Positions 31,422 through 39,536 of a stretch of 47,029 nucleotides of DNA are shown in pieces (within the stretch, counting starts at the first letter, position 1; each line of letters opens with the position of its first letter). The notes under the pieces are model-generated. The model worked only from the letters and a program-made list of their open reading frames with translations, was not told the origin of the DNA and ran no database searches. Made by a program: the position numbers and the translations under genes. The DNA lies in the IMG/VR virus record IMGVR_UViG_3300034072_001301, positions 1 to 47,029 of that record; one strand, given 5' to 3'. This stretch comes from a virus.

Positions 31422-31918
31422 ACCAATTGTGTAATATCCAGGGCTTCTGGAATCTTGTTGGTATCTTTGACGAAGAAGCAACACTGTGGTGATGGTTCAT
31501 CGCTCAAAGGTGCCGCAAGAATATGCCCATACTTGAGTTTGGGAAAATACCATTTTACATCAGGGAAGACATTCATGATTTCAATATCATGAAAGTGTGG
31601 CATATAACCATTGATGGGATTGATAGAAAACGCATCAAAGGAACGGTCGTTCAGTTGCTTGAGTGAAATAATCTCAAGATCACCTGAATTTTTGTCACCA
31701 ATCACGATACTCCAATCCATTGGCATTTGAATACGATATTGTCCAAGTCGCAGATCAACTGCTGGACTGTTGAAGCTTTCTAGAAAAAGCAGCGGGATGA
31801 ATAGGTAGTCAACATTCTGTTGGTCACTATAATCTAGAACACAATAGCGAATGTCTTCTACTTCATCTGGAATGTTATTCATTTCGAATGTGGAATTGTC
31901 AGTTGTAAGAATTCGCAT
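31418..31918 (-). CDS. Conserved phage protein downstream of uvsW, 166 aa
   Basis: The protein is beta-rich with conserved-looking stretches: YLFIPLLFLESFNSPAVDLR, QMPMDWSIVIGD, KWYFPKLKYGHILAAPLSD and CCFFVKDTNKIPEALDI. I recall close counterparts in T4-like cyanophages, always without an assigned function. Start and stop overlap both neighbours by one to four bases. No catalytic motif is evident. Confidence 0.75.
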   Translation of the reverse strand: MRILTTDNSTFEMNNIPDEVEDIRYCVLDYSDQQNVDYLFIPLLFLESFNSPAVDLRLGQYRIQMPMDWSIVIGDKNSGDLEIISLKQLNDRSFDAFSINPINGYMPHFHDIEIMNVFPDVKWYFPKLKYGHILAAPLSDEPSPQCCFFVKDTNKIPEALDITQLV

Positions 31919-33411
31919 CAGGATAGATCCTTGATATAGTCCACTTTATGGACCTTGTATGGATAGTTGGCAGCTTTGTAGGTCTTCTTTCGTTCAGTTA
32001 CGTGCTTGGCGCTGAACTTACAGGTGGAAGCAATATCGTAGACCTGAACAAAATCCTTGTCCTTGGCCTTGCGAATTCCTCGTCCAATTGACTGAATCAC
32101 TCGAACAAAGCTTTTACCTGGTTCCACCAAGATGAGATTGAAGATCCTGGGAATGTTGATTCCCACTGCCGCAACCCCATAAGAAGCAATAACGATTTGA
32201 TTGGTACCTTGACCAATCTCTTCATATGCTTCTTGCCTATCCTTGGCCTTACTATTTCCATAAACAAAGGTAGCTTCCGGCAGACGCTCCGCCAATTGCT
32301 TACCAGTTTCAATGCGATTAATCAGCACCAGAGTGTTACCCGTCAGTGCTGTTTTCTTGGTGAACTCACTAATCCAATCCAAATGATTGGGATCAGTTAC
32401 AAGGAAGTTGTTCTCTTCATGAAAAGATTCAAATTCCAAGCTATCCATAAGCTGCAGGATATCAATCTGCAGGTTGGATAACACACCCATATCCATGAGA
32501 TCACTGGCCGCTAGACGATTGACCACAGGGCCAAGGCTCGCCAGAATGCTAGTGTATTCATGTTCTTCTTTGGGGACGGTTCCTGTCAATCCCCAGCGAA
32601 TTGGCACATTGGCAAAGGGACCACAGAGCAGAGATTTCAACTTATCTGCTTTGGCCATATGAGTCTCATCGACCATGATAGCCACAACATCCTTAGTGAA
32701 AGTATCAATATCCTGCTGTGTTGGTTTCAGATTGTTTTTCTTGGAATTCTTATCCAAGATATCAAGACTCTGCCAAGTACAGATGGTATGTGTTTTTCCA
32801 TAGTCCTTTCGGTCGCCATAGTAGACGCCTACATCTAGACCTAGGTTTTTGTAGTCAGCTTCAGTCTGATCGACCAAGCTCTTATTGGGAACGATAACAA
32901 TGGTTCGCCCATGCGCTTCGCATAGATGACTCAAAGTCGCAGTAAGTAGGGTTTTTCCTGCACCAGTGGCAATCTCTTGGATACTTTGTGGGTTTTCCAA
33001 GAAGGCTCTGATGATTTCTACTTGATATCCTCTCAAACCAATAGCTTCACCAGCTGCTGGATGACCAGCAGGCCAAACTGGGTTGGGCGCGTTGAGTGCG
33101 ATATAGTCTTCGTCAACATATGGGAATTCAAAAACCCTAGGGGTTCTTTGATCCACTAGTTCAATCTCATAACCATTGCTGATAACAATGTCCAAGACCT
33201 TATCTAGAAGGTTGACGTGAGTGTTCCCGTTAAGAGCAAAGAAGCTGACACAACCGTCCCACCTGCCAAGCTTAAAAGCTGGCATGTGGCGCGCGGCGTG
33301 GATGAAAAACTTGAGCGCGGCATTACAGTCGCGACGAGTTTTTGGATCCAAATCTTCAAACGTTGCGTTAACCTCATCTTTGATGATGAGTCTGCACTTC
33401 TTGATTGTCAT
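31918..33411 (-). CDS. uvsW: UvsW-type superfamily 2 helicase
   Basis: The 497-residue protein has an N-terminal UvsW domain, then helicase motifs: IATGAGKTLL (motif I), MVDETHM (motif II), GLTGTVPK (motif III) and QSIGRGIRKAKDKD (motif VI). It remodels recombination intermediates, regresses stalled forks and unwinds R-loops in T4-like phages. The start ATG follows AGAGGG, with the A-rich AAAAAGAACAA 11 bases upstream. A late motif and a hairpin lie in the 140-base gap before it. Confidence 0.93.
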   Translation of the reverse strand: MTIKKCRLIIKDEVNATFEDLDPKTRRDCNAALKFFIHAARHMPAFKLGRWDGCVSFFALNGNTHVNLLDKVLDIVISNGYEIELVDQRTPRVFEFPYVDEDYIALNAPNPVWPAGHPAAGEAIGLRGYQVEIIRAFLENPQSIQEIATGAGKTLLTATLSHLCEAHGRTIVIVPNKSLVDQTEADYKNLGLDVGVYYGDRKDYGKTHTICTWQSLDILDKNSKKNNLKPTQQDIDTFTKDVVAIMVDETHMAKADKLKSLLCGPFANVPIRWGLTGTVPKEEHEYTSILASLGPVVNRLAASDLMDMGVLSNLQIDILQLMDSLEFESFHEENNFLVTDPNHLDWISEFTKKTALTGNTLVLINRIETGKQLAERLPEATFVYGNSKAKDRQEAYEEIGQGTNQIVIASYGVAAVGINIPRIFNLILVEPGKSFVRVIQSIGRGIRKAKDKDFVQVYDIASTCKFSAKHVTERKKTYKAANYPYKVHKVDYIKDLS

Positions 33412-33455
33412 TGCGACCCTCTTTGTTCTTTTTTTGTTTTGTGGGTCATAGGAAA

Positions 33456-33494
33456 GCCCTACTAGTCTCCTGATTATACGGAGTCCAGTAGGGC
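33456..33494 (-). terminator. Hairpin between the SNF2-like gene and uvsW
   Basis: GCCCTACT/AGTAGGGC closes an imperfect longer stem (inner GGAG/CTCC). It lies between the late motif at 33528-33536 and the uvsW start, so late transcripts must pass through it. Confidence 0.55.
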
Positions 33495-33527
33495 CGTGTC
33501 TATAAACTGGAGGTAGTCCCCACTCCA

Positions 33528-33536
33528 GTATTTATC
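33528..33536 (-). promoter_or_regulatory. Late-type promoter element GATAAATAC upstream of uvsW
   Basis: It lies 117 bases before the uvsW ATG, farther than the other late motifs, with a hairpin in between. T4 uvsW is late-expressed, which fits. Confidence 0.5.
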
Positions 33537-33551
33537 GAGAAATCCAGCTTT

Positions 33552-35084
33552 TTAGCGGAGTTGTTTGTAGATATCTTCTTCGAACGTGTTAAGAATAACT
33601 CCATTCACAATTCTAGTGCCAGTGGCCGCAGCAGCTTCCTTGACACTATCCCAGTATACCTGGCTGGTGGGAGGATCGACCATGAACAAAAAGTTACTAA
33701 CCTTTAGAAGGTCTGGTTCTTCTATCAAGTCATCAATCGTTACAACGAGATTCCCAAGAGGAATTCTCATCTTTTCCCAGCTGGCTCCGGCCACACTTCT
33801 ATAAATGATAGGATCGAGATATCGAGAAATAGCAATATCACGGTTATCAGATGAATCCAAAATCTCCAGGCGATTGCCCATGCTCAACAACAATGATCGT
33901 TTGATATCTTGGCTGTTTGTCAGAAACAGACACTTGGTCAAACGATTCGCCAATTGGGTATGAATATTCTTGAGATGCTGAACCTTTAAGCTTGCCCATT
34001 GCGGGGTCATTAGATCCCCTATGAGGGTCATAGAGGGCCCATCGCCATTCAGGGCACGCCGTACAACCTCTGACAGTTTCAATCCTGTCGCTTCTTCTAT
34101 ATCCCTCTCACGGGAAATTAGTCTAGAGAGGCCGCTCTTGCTTTGAGATTGTGCCAGAGACTTAATCGTAGCATCATAAAAGGTGATCAGATTTCTCTTA
34201 TTGTTTTCGATTTCCAAGAGATGGCTAGATACTCCGAATAGACTCAAAATCTTCAATCGGTCCAAACCAGCATAACCAATAGAAGACAGGTAAGCTTCAC
34301 ATTCCTTTAAGTCATAACCATTGGCAAATGTGTTTAGATGGCTTATACCTGGCCACATATAGCTGGTGATATTGTCGCCAATAAATTGAAGTGCTTTGCT
34401 GTAGTTAGTCTGTAGACTGGCTAGGTTATCTCGGCCAGCATCATGTGGCAAATCGTTTATGTCTTGGATGAAAAGAGGAGATGGAATTTCGTAGAAAAGA
34501 CCAGCTACACTACTGGACCATTTATGATTCACCGCACCGGGGTGACTTAGTTCCTCGACGATGGTTTGATCAATATCAACCTGGTTGATTAGATCATGCC
34601 AGATTAGTCCACTATAGCTGGTAACAAAGAAGTCAGCTGACAAGTCTGGGCTTTCCGAAAATTCCACCCCATCAGGGAATACCTGTGACTTTTCTAGATA
34701 TCTAGGATTACCAAAGACACTGATTGTGGCTTCAGGAAAAGCAGTTCGTATCAATTGAGCCCAGATGTGATAAAGCTTTGGTTGTGACATAACAACCGTC
34801 CGACCACCAGAAAGCCAGGCGTTAGCCAGAGCAACGTGTCGGGACTGGTCCGGTCCATCACAAAGAATCATTCCTCTACCGTTCCAGTCTCGAATGAACT
34901 GAAGACAGGAGATCTGAAGACCACTGAGTTGAAAAGCAAAATCTTTGAAATCTTGAGGATCCAAGAGATCCTGAAAAGCTAGATCAACGAGCTTTTCATC
35001 AAAGTTAAGATTCTGCATTTGACTAAAGGACAGTAGGCGACGCGCCAATCCCGGAGTCGCTGCGAACTTTTTGACATCATACAT
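33552..35084 (-). CDS. Degenerate SNF2-type helicase-like protein
   Basis: The 510-residue protein keeps the SNF2 layout but not its catalytic residues. GMILCDGPDQSRHVALANAW (71-90) stands where Walker A GxGKT should be, ADFFVTSYSGL (150-160) matches motif Ib, TIVEELSH (174-181) replaces DEAH, and PLFIQDIND replaces LTGTP. The C-terminal lobe ends GVILNTFEEDIYKQL, like the conserved TxEExI end of SNF2 proteins. It is likely ATPase-dead. It begins one base after the HARP-like gene and precedes uvsW. Confidence 0.65.
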   Translation of the reverse strand: MYDVKKFAATPGLARRLLSFSQMQNLNFDEKLVDLAFQDLLDPQDFKDFAFQLSGLQISCLQFIRDWNGRGMILCDGPDQSRHVALANAWLSGGRTVVMSQPKLYHIWAQLIRTAFPEATISVFGNPRYLEKSQVFPDGVEFSESPDLSADFFVTSYSGLIWHDLINQVDIDQTIVEELSHPGAVNHKWSSSVAGLFYEIPSPLFIQDINDLPHDAGRDNLASLQTNYSKALQFIGDNITSYMWPGISHLNTFANGYDLKECEAYLSSIGYAGLDRLKILSLFGVSSHLLEIENNKRNLITFYDATIKSLAQSQSKSGLSRLISRERDIEEATGLKLSEVVRRALNGDGPSMTLIGDLMTPQWASLKVQHLKNIHTQLANRLTKCLFLTNSQDIKRSLLLSMGNRLEILDSSDNRDIAISRYLDPIIYRSVAGASWEKMRIPLGNLVVTIDDLIEEPDLLKVSNFLFMVDPPTSQVYWDSVKEAAAATGTRIVNGVILNTFEEDIYKQLR

Positions 35085-35085
35085 A

Positions 35086-35751
35086 TCAAGACTCCAGATT
35101 CTTAATGGCGTTCAACCAACCATTCAACAGACTATCATTTTTGACAACCACGGATATTGTGTCGCCATCAACTATGACGTCACTTCGTTGACCTCGACTA
35201 TTTTCAATGTTCATGAAGAATTCAGCAACCGTGTCATCGAATGAGAAGCGATGGCGTTTGATAACATCCATTACCTTTTGGTAATTCTCACTATTGACAT
35301 CAACTAGCCAGAGTTTTTCTTTGCTGAAAGTTGGAAAAAATTGAGGCAAAAAGTGGTTTTCGCCTTTGAGCTTTTTGATGTCTTCAATGATACCGGCGTT
35401 GTACTTACATCTGAAGACCAGCTTGTTATCACCAGCCCAGCGGACTTCTCTGGGCAGAAGTGTCGATTGATAGGGTGGAATAGCATACCTAGGGAAAGCC
35501 AAAAGCTGATCTAGCTCACCTGCTGTAAGCCCGCAACATAGGAGGTGATCTCGATAGCGATCAATTAGCTTCAACACAACCGCACTCTGGGCCGTGCTGA
35601 TAGCTTTGCCATTGCGCGAATGCTCTGCTACGTCGCCTAGAAAGCGTCTATCCCAAACATTCGTAATCTCGAATATCTGACCGGACGGGTCTGCTACCGG
35701 ACGGAGGCAAATTCCCTCGAGCTTCTTAAGACACGTCTCCACTGTTATCAT
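35086..35751 (-). CDS. HARP-domain-like protein, 221 aa
   Basis: Residues about 103-178 follow the HARP pattern of SMARCAL1-type remodellers: VRWAGDNKLVFRCKYNAGII, then EDIKKLKG, a KLWLVDVNSENYQKVMDVIK strand-helix unit, and FSFDD. In such enzymes HARP precedes an SNF2 motor and guides it to fork DNA. Here the order is the same but the two parts are separate genes, with the SNF2 part degenerate. The N-terminal 95 residues include GKAISTAQSAVVLKLIDRYR, a helical region. No paper known to me describes this pair. Confidence 0.5.
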   Translation of the reverse strand: MITVETCLKKLEGICLRPVADPSGQIFEITNVWDRRFLGDVAEHSRNGKAISTAQSAVVLKLIDRYRDHLLCCGLTAGELDQLLAFPRYAIPPYQSTLLPREVRWAGDNKLVFRCKYNAGIIEDIKKLKGENHFLPQFFPTFSKEKLWLVDVNSENYQKVMDVIKRHRFSFDDTVAEFFMNIENSRGQRSDVIVDGDTISVVVKNDSLLNGWLNAIKNLES

Positions 35752-36181
35752 TTCGCACGACCTTCAAATCTTGAATAGTCATACGAACTAGCATGGCATC
35801 GTCTCTAGAAGCAAAATTCAAAAGAATATATTGCCTATGATCAGTGGGCATCTCTACGATTTTTGTGATTTTATCTTCCGGGTCATTCAAGGAGTCATGA
35901 ACTATCTCTGTTGGTGTGGTAATGGTCCTGCCGTAAGAATCCCAATACCATTCCGATCTACAAATCTTACCCACTTGGTACAAGATTGCCTTGGCCTTAT
36001 TTCTCAATTCTGAATAACTTCCCCCTGTCATCAGAGATCCGTTATCCAGCTCAAACGTGACGCTAGTCTGATCGAAATCAATAGAATTCCGCTGACGATC
36101 GAGGTGAGGAAGAGACCATGGTTCAGCACGGTCGTCTTCAAACAGAACTGATGTGAGTGCTGATTCGTTATGTGTGATCAT
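35726..36181 (-). CDS. Small protein of the DAxxFKLT family, 151 aa
   Basis: The protein ends ILLNFASRDDAMLVRMTIQD, a diverged copy of the motif shared with 27512-27910 and 30831-31094. Upstream are a beta-rich part (FDQTSVTFELDNGSLMTGGS) and an aromatic helix (AKAILYQVGKICRSEWYWDS). It overlaps both neighbours (four bases upstream, 26 bases downstream), so it is tightly coupled to the AAA+ ATPase and the HARP-like gene. Function unknown. Confidence 0.65.
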   Translation of the reverse strand: MITHNESALTSVLFEDDRAEPWSLPHLDRQRNSIDFDQTSVTFELDNGSLMTGGSYSELRNKAKAILYQVGKICRSEWYWDSYGRTITTPTEIVHDSLNDPEDKITKIVEMPTDHRQYILLNFASRDDAMLVRMTIQDLKVVRNDNSGDVS

Positions 36182-37332
36182 CGTTGCCTCAAAAGGGTCA
36201 CTTCAGCAACCCTTTCCCAATTGGGATTACCCTTACGCAAGCTCGCTAGCTGACCAACTTTACGCAGGGACAGTTCCCGAAACCGCTTGGCGTGTGTATG
36301 TGTCCATGCGAGAACTTCGTCAATTTCTTTGGGATCCAAACCAAATTGACTCTCCAGCATTCGCAAGTCACGAGCAACATGATCGATGCGAATCAACTTT
36401 TCCCTGGTGGTGTCAATGGTCAAGTCCAGATACAAGCAACGACTCATGATAGCTTCGAGATGAGGGGCAAGTCGCGCCGTTCCCTTTTCAACAATCTTCT
36501 CAAAATTGATGTTGGTGATAAAGATCACGCTACCCTTGAACTCAAACTGATTTGGAGCGTCCGTTCCATTGCGGGAGTTTGAGCGCCAGCTGATCATACG
36601 ACGTCCGCTAGTATCAAGGGCAGCTTTGAGAAGGTTCAGAGAAGTTTCATCCCCGAGGACCGCGTCACAGTCATCGAATACTAGGGTTTCTTTGCTTTCG
36701 CTGTATTCGTAGAGCGTGGTATAGAGAGCAGGAGCAGTGCTATAGCCTTTGATAATATTGTATCGGGCTTTGAAGCTGCCATTCCTACCGACCCGACGGT
36801 GATTTTGATCTTTGGCATCTGCGTTGAAGCTCAGCTTATCCATGAGCGAGTCACGATTCAAAGCAGCCTCTACTTCATGAGACTTACCAACCCCGGAGGC
36901 ACCGCTGACCACCAAGCCCTTGATATTTCCTCTGGCAATGTCAGCCGTTAGATTACCGAGGATAGTGAACCTTTCGATAATACGTTCACGAATTTCCTCA
37001 TCAGTTTCAGCATTGCCACGATTTGATCCAGGAACGATCTGATCGAGAATGTCTCCAGTCCCCAGAAACCGCTGAATCTTGGGATCAGGGGATCCAGTGA
37101 ACTGACGACGTGCCCTGGGGGCGAAGATATCAGCTTTCTGATCTTCCAGAACTATATCAGAAGGTTCAGAGATGCCAATACGGAAATTGCGTTGTGGATA
37201 TCCTGCGACCCCTGTGCCGTTGACTGTGATAAAGGGACCCTTTTGGCCAATCGACAAACCACGGTCCAACTCAAAAGTCTTATTCAGGATTACCTGGTTA
37301 TTCCAGTCACCACGCTTGACTAGTACTTTCAC
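36178..37332 (-). CDS. AAA+ ATPase
   Basis: The start is a GTG (MKVLVKRGDWNNQVI) after GGAGATATGG. The 384-residue protein has Walker A VVSGASGVGKSHEV (140-153), Walker B TLVFDDCDAVL (near 215-225), sensor 1 VIFITNINF (near 270-278), then an arginine-rich lid domain. The N-terminal 70 residues form a separate small domain. Related ATPases occur in large T4-like phages without clear function. A remodelling or loading role in recombination is inferred from neighbours. Confidence 0.8.
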   Translation of the reverse strand: MKVLVKRGDWNNQVILNKTFELDRGLSIGQKGPFITVNGTGVAGYPQRNFRIGISEPSDIVLEDQKADIFAPRARRQFTGSPDPKIQRFLGTGDILDQIVPGSNRGNAETDEEIRERIIERFTILGNLTADIARGNIKGLVVSGASGVGKSHEVEAALNRDSLMDKLSFNADAKDQNHRRVGRNGSFKARYNIIKGYSTAPALYTTLYEYSESKETLVFDDCDAVLGDETSLNLLKAALDTSGRRMISWRSNSRNGTDAPNQFEFKGSVIFITNINFEKIVEKGTARLAPHLEAIMSRCLYLDLTIDTTREKLIRIDHVARDLRMLESQFGLDPKEIDEVLAWTHTHAKRFRELSLRKVGQLASLRKGNPNWERVAEVTLLRQR

Positions 37333-37361
37333 CCATATCTCCGATCGCTAACGGCATCGTT

Positions 37362-37401
37362 ATTCGCCGCAGCATACGGCGACTTATGGCGACGTCAACT
37401 C
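37362..37401 (-). promoter_or_regulatory. Sigma70-like promoter for the AAA+ operon, tentative
   Basis: Minus-strand TTGACG, a 16-base spacer and TATGCT lie in the gap between the terminator at 37423-37448 and the GTG at 37332. Match is moderate. Confidence 0.4.
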
Positions 37402-37422
37402 CTATCTAAAGCCAAGATAGAA

Positions 37423-37448
37423 AAAGACCAGTGTTTTCACTGGTCTTT
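37423..37448 (-). terminator. Intrinsic terminator after the 161-aa gene
   Basis: An 11-bp stem AAAGACCAGTG/CACTGGTCTTT with a four-base loop is followed on the minus strand by TTTTTC. This is a classic intrinsic terminator. Confidence 0.8.
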
Positions 37449-37487
37449 CTCTGCCTATGTCAATCCTGTTGTAATCTGCTGAATGGA

Positions 37488-37973
37488 TCAAACAGCATTT
37501 CCATTGTCAACCGAATAATCCTCAAACCCGGCTGCCTTGAGTCTAGTCAAGTTGCTAATTTGCCAGTTCTTGGAATCCAGACCCTTCATGATTGCTAGAT
37601 ATTGGTTGCGAACCAACGCTACCTGATTAATCAGCAGTGCGATTTCAATTACCTTGTCATCAGCATCTGCATATTTCTCGGCATCACGCGAGCTCAAAGA
37701 CCTAGCATATCCTTCAAGATACTTTTTGAAGGCAGCACCTTTGACCTGATCAAACCGAATATTTAGGTACTTGAGAATTGCCTCAACTTCCTGAAGTTGA
37801 CCAAAACGCAAGGTGGTAATACCGGGCAAACGGCTTGACGCTTTTTCAAGGCTTCCTTTGAGGTGAGTCTCATGTCGGGCGATTTCTAGTTCGCCTTCAA
37901 AGTAGACAATGGCGTCAATCAGTGGACTGAAATCAGATGGATCAGCAGTGACCCTTGAATACCATTTACTCAT
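37488..37973 (-). CDS. Conserved phage protein in the uvsX unit, 161 aa
   Basis: The protein is mainly helical, with FGQLQEVEAILKYLNIRFDQ, FKKYLEGYARSLSSRDAEKY and VALVRNQYLAIMKGLDSKNW, a pattern I recall in T4-like cyanophages near uvsX. A recombination mediator role like UvsY (137 residues in T4) is possible from size, helicity and position, but I see no clear sequence match. It lies 59 bases after a 76-residue acidic protein, with a strong hairpin between. Confidence 0.55.
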   Translation of the reverse strand: MSKWYSRVTADPSDFSPLIDAIVYFEGELEIARHETHLKGSLEKASSRLPGITTLRFGQLQEVEAILKYLNIRFDQVKGAAFKKYLEGYARSLSSRDAEKYADADDKVIEIALLINQVALVRNQYLAIMKGLDSKNWQISNLTRLKAAGFEDYSVDNGNAV

Positions 37974-37986
37974 TTACTTTTCCCTT

Positions 37987-38029
37987 AAAGTGGTTACACC
38001 AACATTATTTTAGTTGGTGTAACCACTTT
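37987..38029 (-). terminator. Perfect 17-bp hairpin after the uvsX unit
   Basis: AAAGTGGTTACACCAAC pairs fully with its complement across a nine-base loop, four bases past a stop codon. No long T-run follows on the minus strand (TTTAAGGG). Confidence 0.7.
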
Positions 38030-38032
38030 CTG

Positions 38033-38263
38033 TTATTCGTCTTCGTTATCGTAGTCGTCTTCTTGGTGATCATCATCAATTACAGCAATGATTGCTTCAT
38101 CTAGATATTCACACTCGCCTTCAATCTCGGCTTGTTCTACTTCGATACCATATTCCTGGAACAATCTCAGGAGATGCGTTGCCGCATCCTGTCGCTTGCT
38201 AGAAGCGATCATATCTCTGAAATAGTCCCAAAGTTCAATTACCAACTTGCTTTCGCTGCTCAT
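38033..38263 (-). CDS. Acidic small protein after uvsX, 76 aa
   Basis: The protein has a helical N-terminal half (MSSESKLVIELWDYFRDMIA) and a very acidic tail (IDDDHQEDDYDNEDE). It begins one base after the uvsX stop, so it is likely co-translated. The acidic tail may mimic DNA or bind a basic recombination partner. No family recognised. Confidence 0.65.
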   Translation of the reverse strand: MSSESKLVIELWDYFRDMIASSKRQDAATHLLRLFQEYGIEVEQAEIEGECEYLDEAIIAVIDDDHQEDDYDNEDE

Positions 38264-38264
38264 T

Positions 38265-39371
38265 TTACTCTTCGTTTTCTGCGGCTTCGGCAGCAGCCAT
38301 TTCAGCCAGTTCAGCTGCCTTTTCAGCCGCCTTTGCTTCTTCTCTACGGTCCATGTGAACCTGGAACTCAGACATTACTAGATCAAGCAGATCATGGTCA
38401 ATTTGTTTGCGGAACTTCTTGATTTCCTCACCGTCCAAAGTGGTATACTTGAGTTTGTTACCATCCTTGACAAAAAGACCCTTTGCTTCAAACATATCCA
38501 GAAGACCCGAATATGGATCCAAACCACTATCCCAAGGAATACGCAGCTCAACCGTTTCAAATGGCTTGTTGTATCGAGTCTTCATGATCTTGATCTGAGA
38601 CCTGATACCGTTAACCGTAGTCGTTTTGTTGCCTTCTTCATCTTCCTTGAGCTTGAGCTTGCGCATCGCAAGCACAATGGAGGAAGCATAAATGAAGCCC
38701 TGACCGCCGGTGATCTTGTCATCAGGATCGAACATATCCTGGCTGGCATAGCTGTGGTTGGTACATACAAGACCTACGTCCCATTCACCAAACATATTCA
38801 CACAGTTGCGAACCAGAGCATTCAGAGCCTTGGGCTTGCGACCCATGTCGCCCTTCATTTCACCAGCTTCAAACTGATTAACATCAGTTGGAGTCAGCAA
38901 CATACCAAGCGAGTCAACAACAAAGAGAACCTTTGGACGGTCCTCGCGAGGAGTGCTAGAATAGGCGTTCTTGAAGTTCTTCATGAAATCACTGATGATT
39001 TTCGCAACATCATCAATCATCGCAGCGTTGATCTTCAGCAGCTTGTCTTCACTGACATCCACATCTAGTGCGGTCAGCCAATCTGAATCAAGAGCATTCT
39101 CACTGTCAATGAGAACTACGAAGTATCCCTGGTCTTGTGCGTTCTTGACCAGATTACCAGAAGCTAGATAAGATTTGCCAGAGCCCGACTGGCCCGCAAA
39201 CATCGTGACCTTACCCAGAGGAATTCCCTTGGTGAAGTCGCCACTAACGGCATAATTGAGGGCAAAGTTGCCCGTGCTGACCCAATACTTTGGGTCATTA
39301 AAGCCGACGGAAATGCCGTCAAGGCCTTTGGTGATATCTTTCCTAAACTTGGATAAATCTACAGGCTTCAT
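38265..39371 (-). CDS. uvsX: UvsX recombinase (RecA/Rad51 family)
   Basis: The 368-residue protein has Walker A FAGQSGSGKS near residues 58-67, the catalytic region LIDSENAL, Walker B VLFVVDSLGMLLTP near 148-161, the L2-adjacent KITGGQGFIYASSIV, and a C-terminal Glu/Ala-rich helix. The length is near that of T4 UvsX (391). It forms filaments on single-stranded DNA and drives recombination-dependent replication with gp32. Upstream is a TGGAGCCAA element shared with the gp32 leader. Confidence 0.95.
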   Translation of the reverse strand: MKPVDLSKFRKDITKGLDGISVGFNDPKYWVSTGNFALNYAVSGDFTKGIPLGKVTMFAGQSGSGKSYLASGNLVKNAQDQGYFVVLIDSENALDSDWLTALDVDVSEDKLLKINAAMIDDVAKIISDFMKNFKNAYSSTPREDRPKVLFVVDSLGMLLTPTDVNQFEAGEMKGDMGRKPKALNALVRNCVNMFGEWDVGLVCTNHSYASQDMFDPDDKITGGQGFIYASSIVLAMRKLKLKEDEEGNKTTTVNGIRSQIKIMKTRYNKPFETVELRIPWDSGLDPYSGLLDMFEAKGLFVKDGNKLKYTTLDGEEIKKFRKQIDHDLLDLVMSEFQVHMDRREEAKAAEKAAELAEMAAAEAAENEE

Positions 39372-39500
39372 GGTTATGTTCTCTTTCTATTGGAGCCAAA
39401 GTGTCAAAGCCTTCTATTTCAAAGGCATCCTCCGAACCACGCGGCATGACACGCCCGCATTCTTGTGGTCACCAGGACGATCTAAATTCAAAGAAAATGA

Positions 39501-39530
39501 GGTGGGGAGACCAGGAGTAGCCTCCCCACC
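39501..39530 (-). terminator. Hairpin after gp32
   Basis: GGTGGGGAG/CTCCCCACC stem with a 12-base loop, six bases past the gp32 stop. No T-run on the minus-strand 3' side. Confidence 0.6.
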
Positions 39531-39536
39531 AGTAGA

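Noticed and set aside
37488-37973. Firm assignment as UvsY
   Set aside because: Size and position fit, but I could not align it to T4 UvsY by eye.
38394-39068. 224-codon plus-strand open frame inside uvsX
   Set aside because: Antisense shadow of a certain gene, with no ribosome binding site or promoter.
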